Below, one piece after another: positions 5,636-5,795 of a stretch of 5,795 bases of DNA; position 1 is the first letter of the stretch, and every line of letters begins with the position of its first letter. Under the pieces are notes generated by a model. It saw only the letters and a list, made by a program, of their open reading frames with translations, had not been told where the DNA came from and did not search any database. The stretch is from Planctomycetes bacterium UBA1135 (GTDB lineage: Bacteria; Planctomycetota; UBA1135). The DNA is taken from NCBI GenBank assembly GCA_002311925.1, contig DCAK01000032.1, positions 1,760 to 7,554 on the forward strand. Reading direction: 5' to 3'. A program made the position numbers and the translations under genes.

Positions 5636-5795
5636 GCCTTGCCGGAACCGCCTTCCGCCCCGGCGAATGCTTCAGCGAAGTCGAAGATCTCGTGAAAGTC
5701 TTCCATGCGGTCACTTTCCTGACGGTTCAAAAGCCCGGCGTCGCACATCTGGAAAACAATGTCTCCGAAATCATCAGTGGCGTTCAAGCCCCAGG
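5632..5795 (-). CDS. Minf_1886-type (TIGR04138-like) conserved hypothetical protein, C-terminal 53 residues (5' end beyond window)
   Basis: An open frame enters from the right edge and ends at TGA 5634-5632, encoding 53 complete residues. It begins WGLNATDDFGDIVFQM and continues through CDAGLLNRQESD and MEDFHEIFDFAEAF to a Gly/Ala-rich end. This closely resembles the conserved C-terminus I recall for the Minf_1886 family (W-G-x-x-x-T-x-D-F-G-x-I-V-F, then A/G-L-L, then E-D-F-x-x-x-F-D-F). That family was first described as largely confined to Verrucomicrobia and Planctomycetes, and its function is unknown. The N-terminal two thirds and the start are outside the window. The stop overlaps the transporter start by 4 bp (ATGA), so it is the upstream gene of this leftward operon. 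The family match is from memory; the reading frame itself is well supported by the overlap and coding character. Confidence 0.8.
   Translation of the reverse strand, partial: WGLNATDDFGDIVFQMCDAGLLNRQESDRMEDFHEIFDFAEAFAGAEGGSGKA

Noticed and set aside
1..5795. Defence island, CRISPR, phage, insertion sequence, tRNA/rRNA or other accessory system
   Set aside because: Apart from short gaps between genes, the whole window is accounted for by recognisable protein genes. No direct-repeat arrays, transposase motifs or structured RNA signatures were seen.

Overview
The window is ordinary chromosomal housekeeping DNA of moderately high G+C, apparently bacterial. It is densely packed, with seven protein genes and almost no intergenic space. 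Three features suggest the PVC superphylum (Planctomycetota/Verrucomicrobiota) or a neighbouring lineage. These are the C-terminus of a Minf_1886-type protein at the right edge, the AccC N-terminus ([16 protein letters not shown]) and BCCP biotin motif ([11 protein letters not shown]), and a large HEAT-repeat/S41 protease with calcium-loop sequences. The assignment is an inference from remembered sequence style, not from a search. No rRNA, tRNA, CRISPR array, mobile element or phage gene was seen.

Layout. Bases 1-1568 hold a leftward run moaC > accB > accC. It encodes a molybdopterin-precursor enzyme followed by the two biotin-dependent subunits of acetyl-CoA carboxylase, and accC runs off the left edge. 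A 40-bp divergent gap (1569-1608) separates moaC from a rightward gene (1609-3837) for a 742-residue carboxy-terminal processing (S41) protease with HEAT-like repeats, a PDZ domain, the full Ser/Lys/Gln catalytic set and a two-loop calcium-binding-like insertion. It ends head-on against a second leftward cluster, and the two stop codons share the same CTAG. Read in the direction of transcription, that cluster is a Minf_1886-type gene (5' end beyond the window), an AI-2E family membrane transporter overlapping it by ATGA, and pgeF, a peptidoglycan-editing/polyphenol-oxidase family enzyme 11 bp further on.

How the genes fit together. AccB and AccC act together in the first step of fatty-acid synthesis; moaC is a metabolically unrelated passenger in the same run. 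The S41 protease and PgeF are both plausibly envelope-quality enzymes, but they lie on opposite strands and convergent position alone does not link them. No canonical Shine-Dalgarno sequence precedes the assigned starts; the only strong one lies inside the protease ORF before Met35.

Nothing here amounts to an undescribed defence, mobile or RNA system. The points most worth a second look are the calcium-loop insertion beside the protease active site, the HEAT-protease fusion and its uncertain start, the 8-bp-arm inverted repeat in the 5' end of moaC, and the shared stop palindrome.
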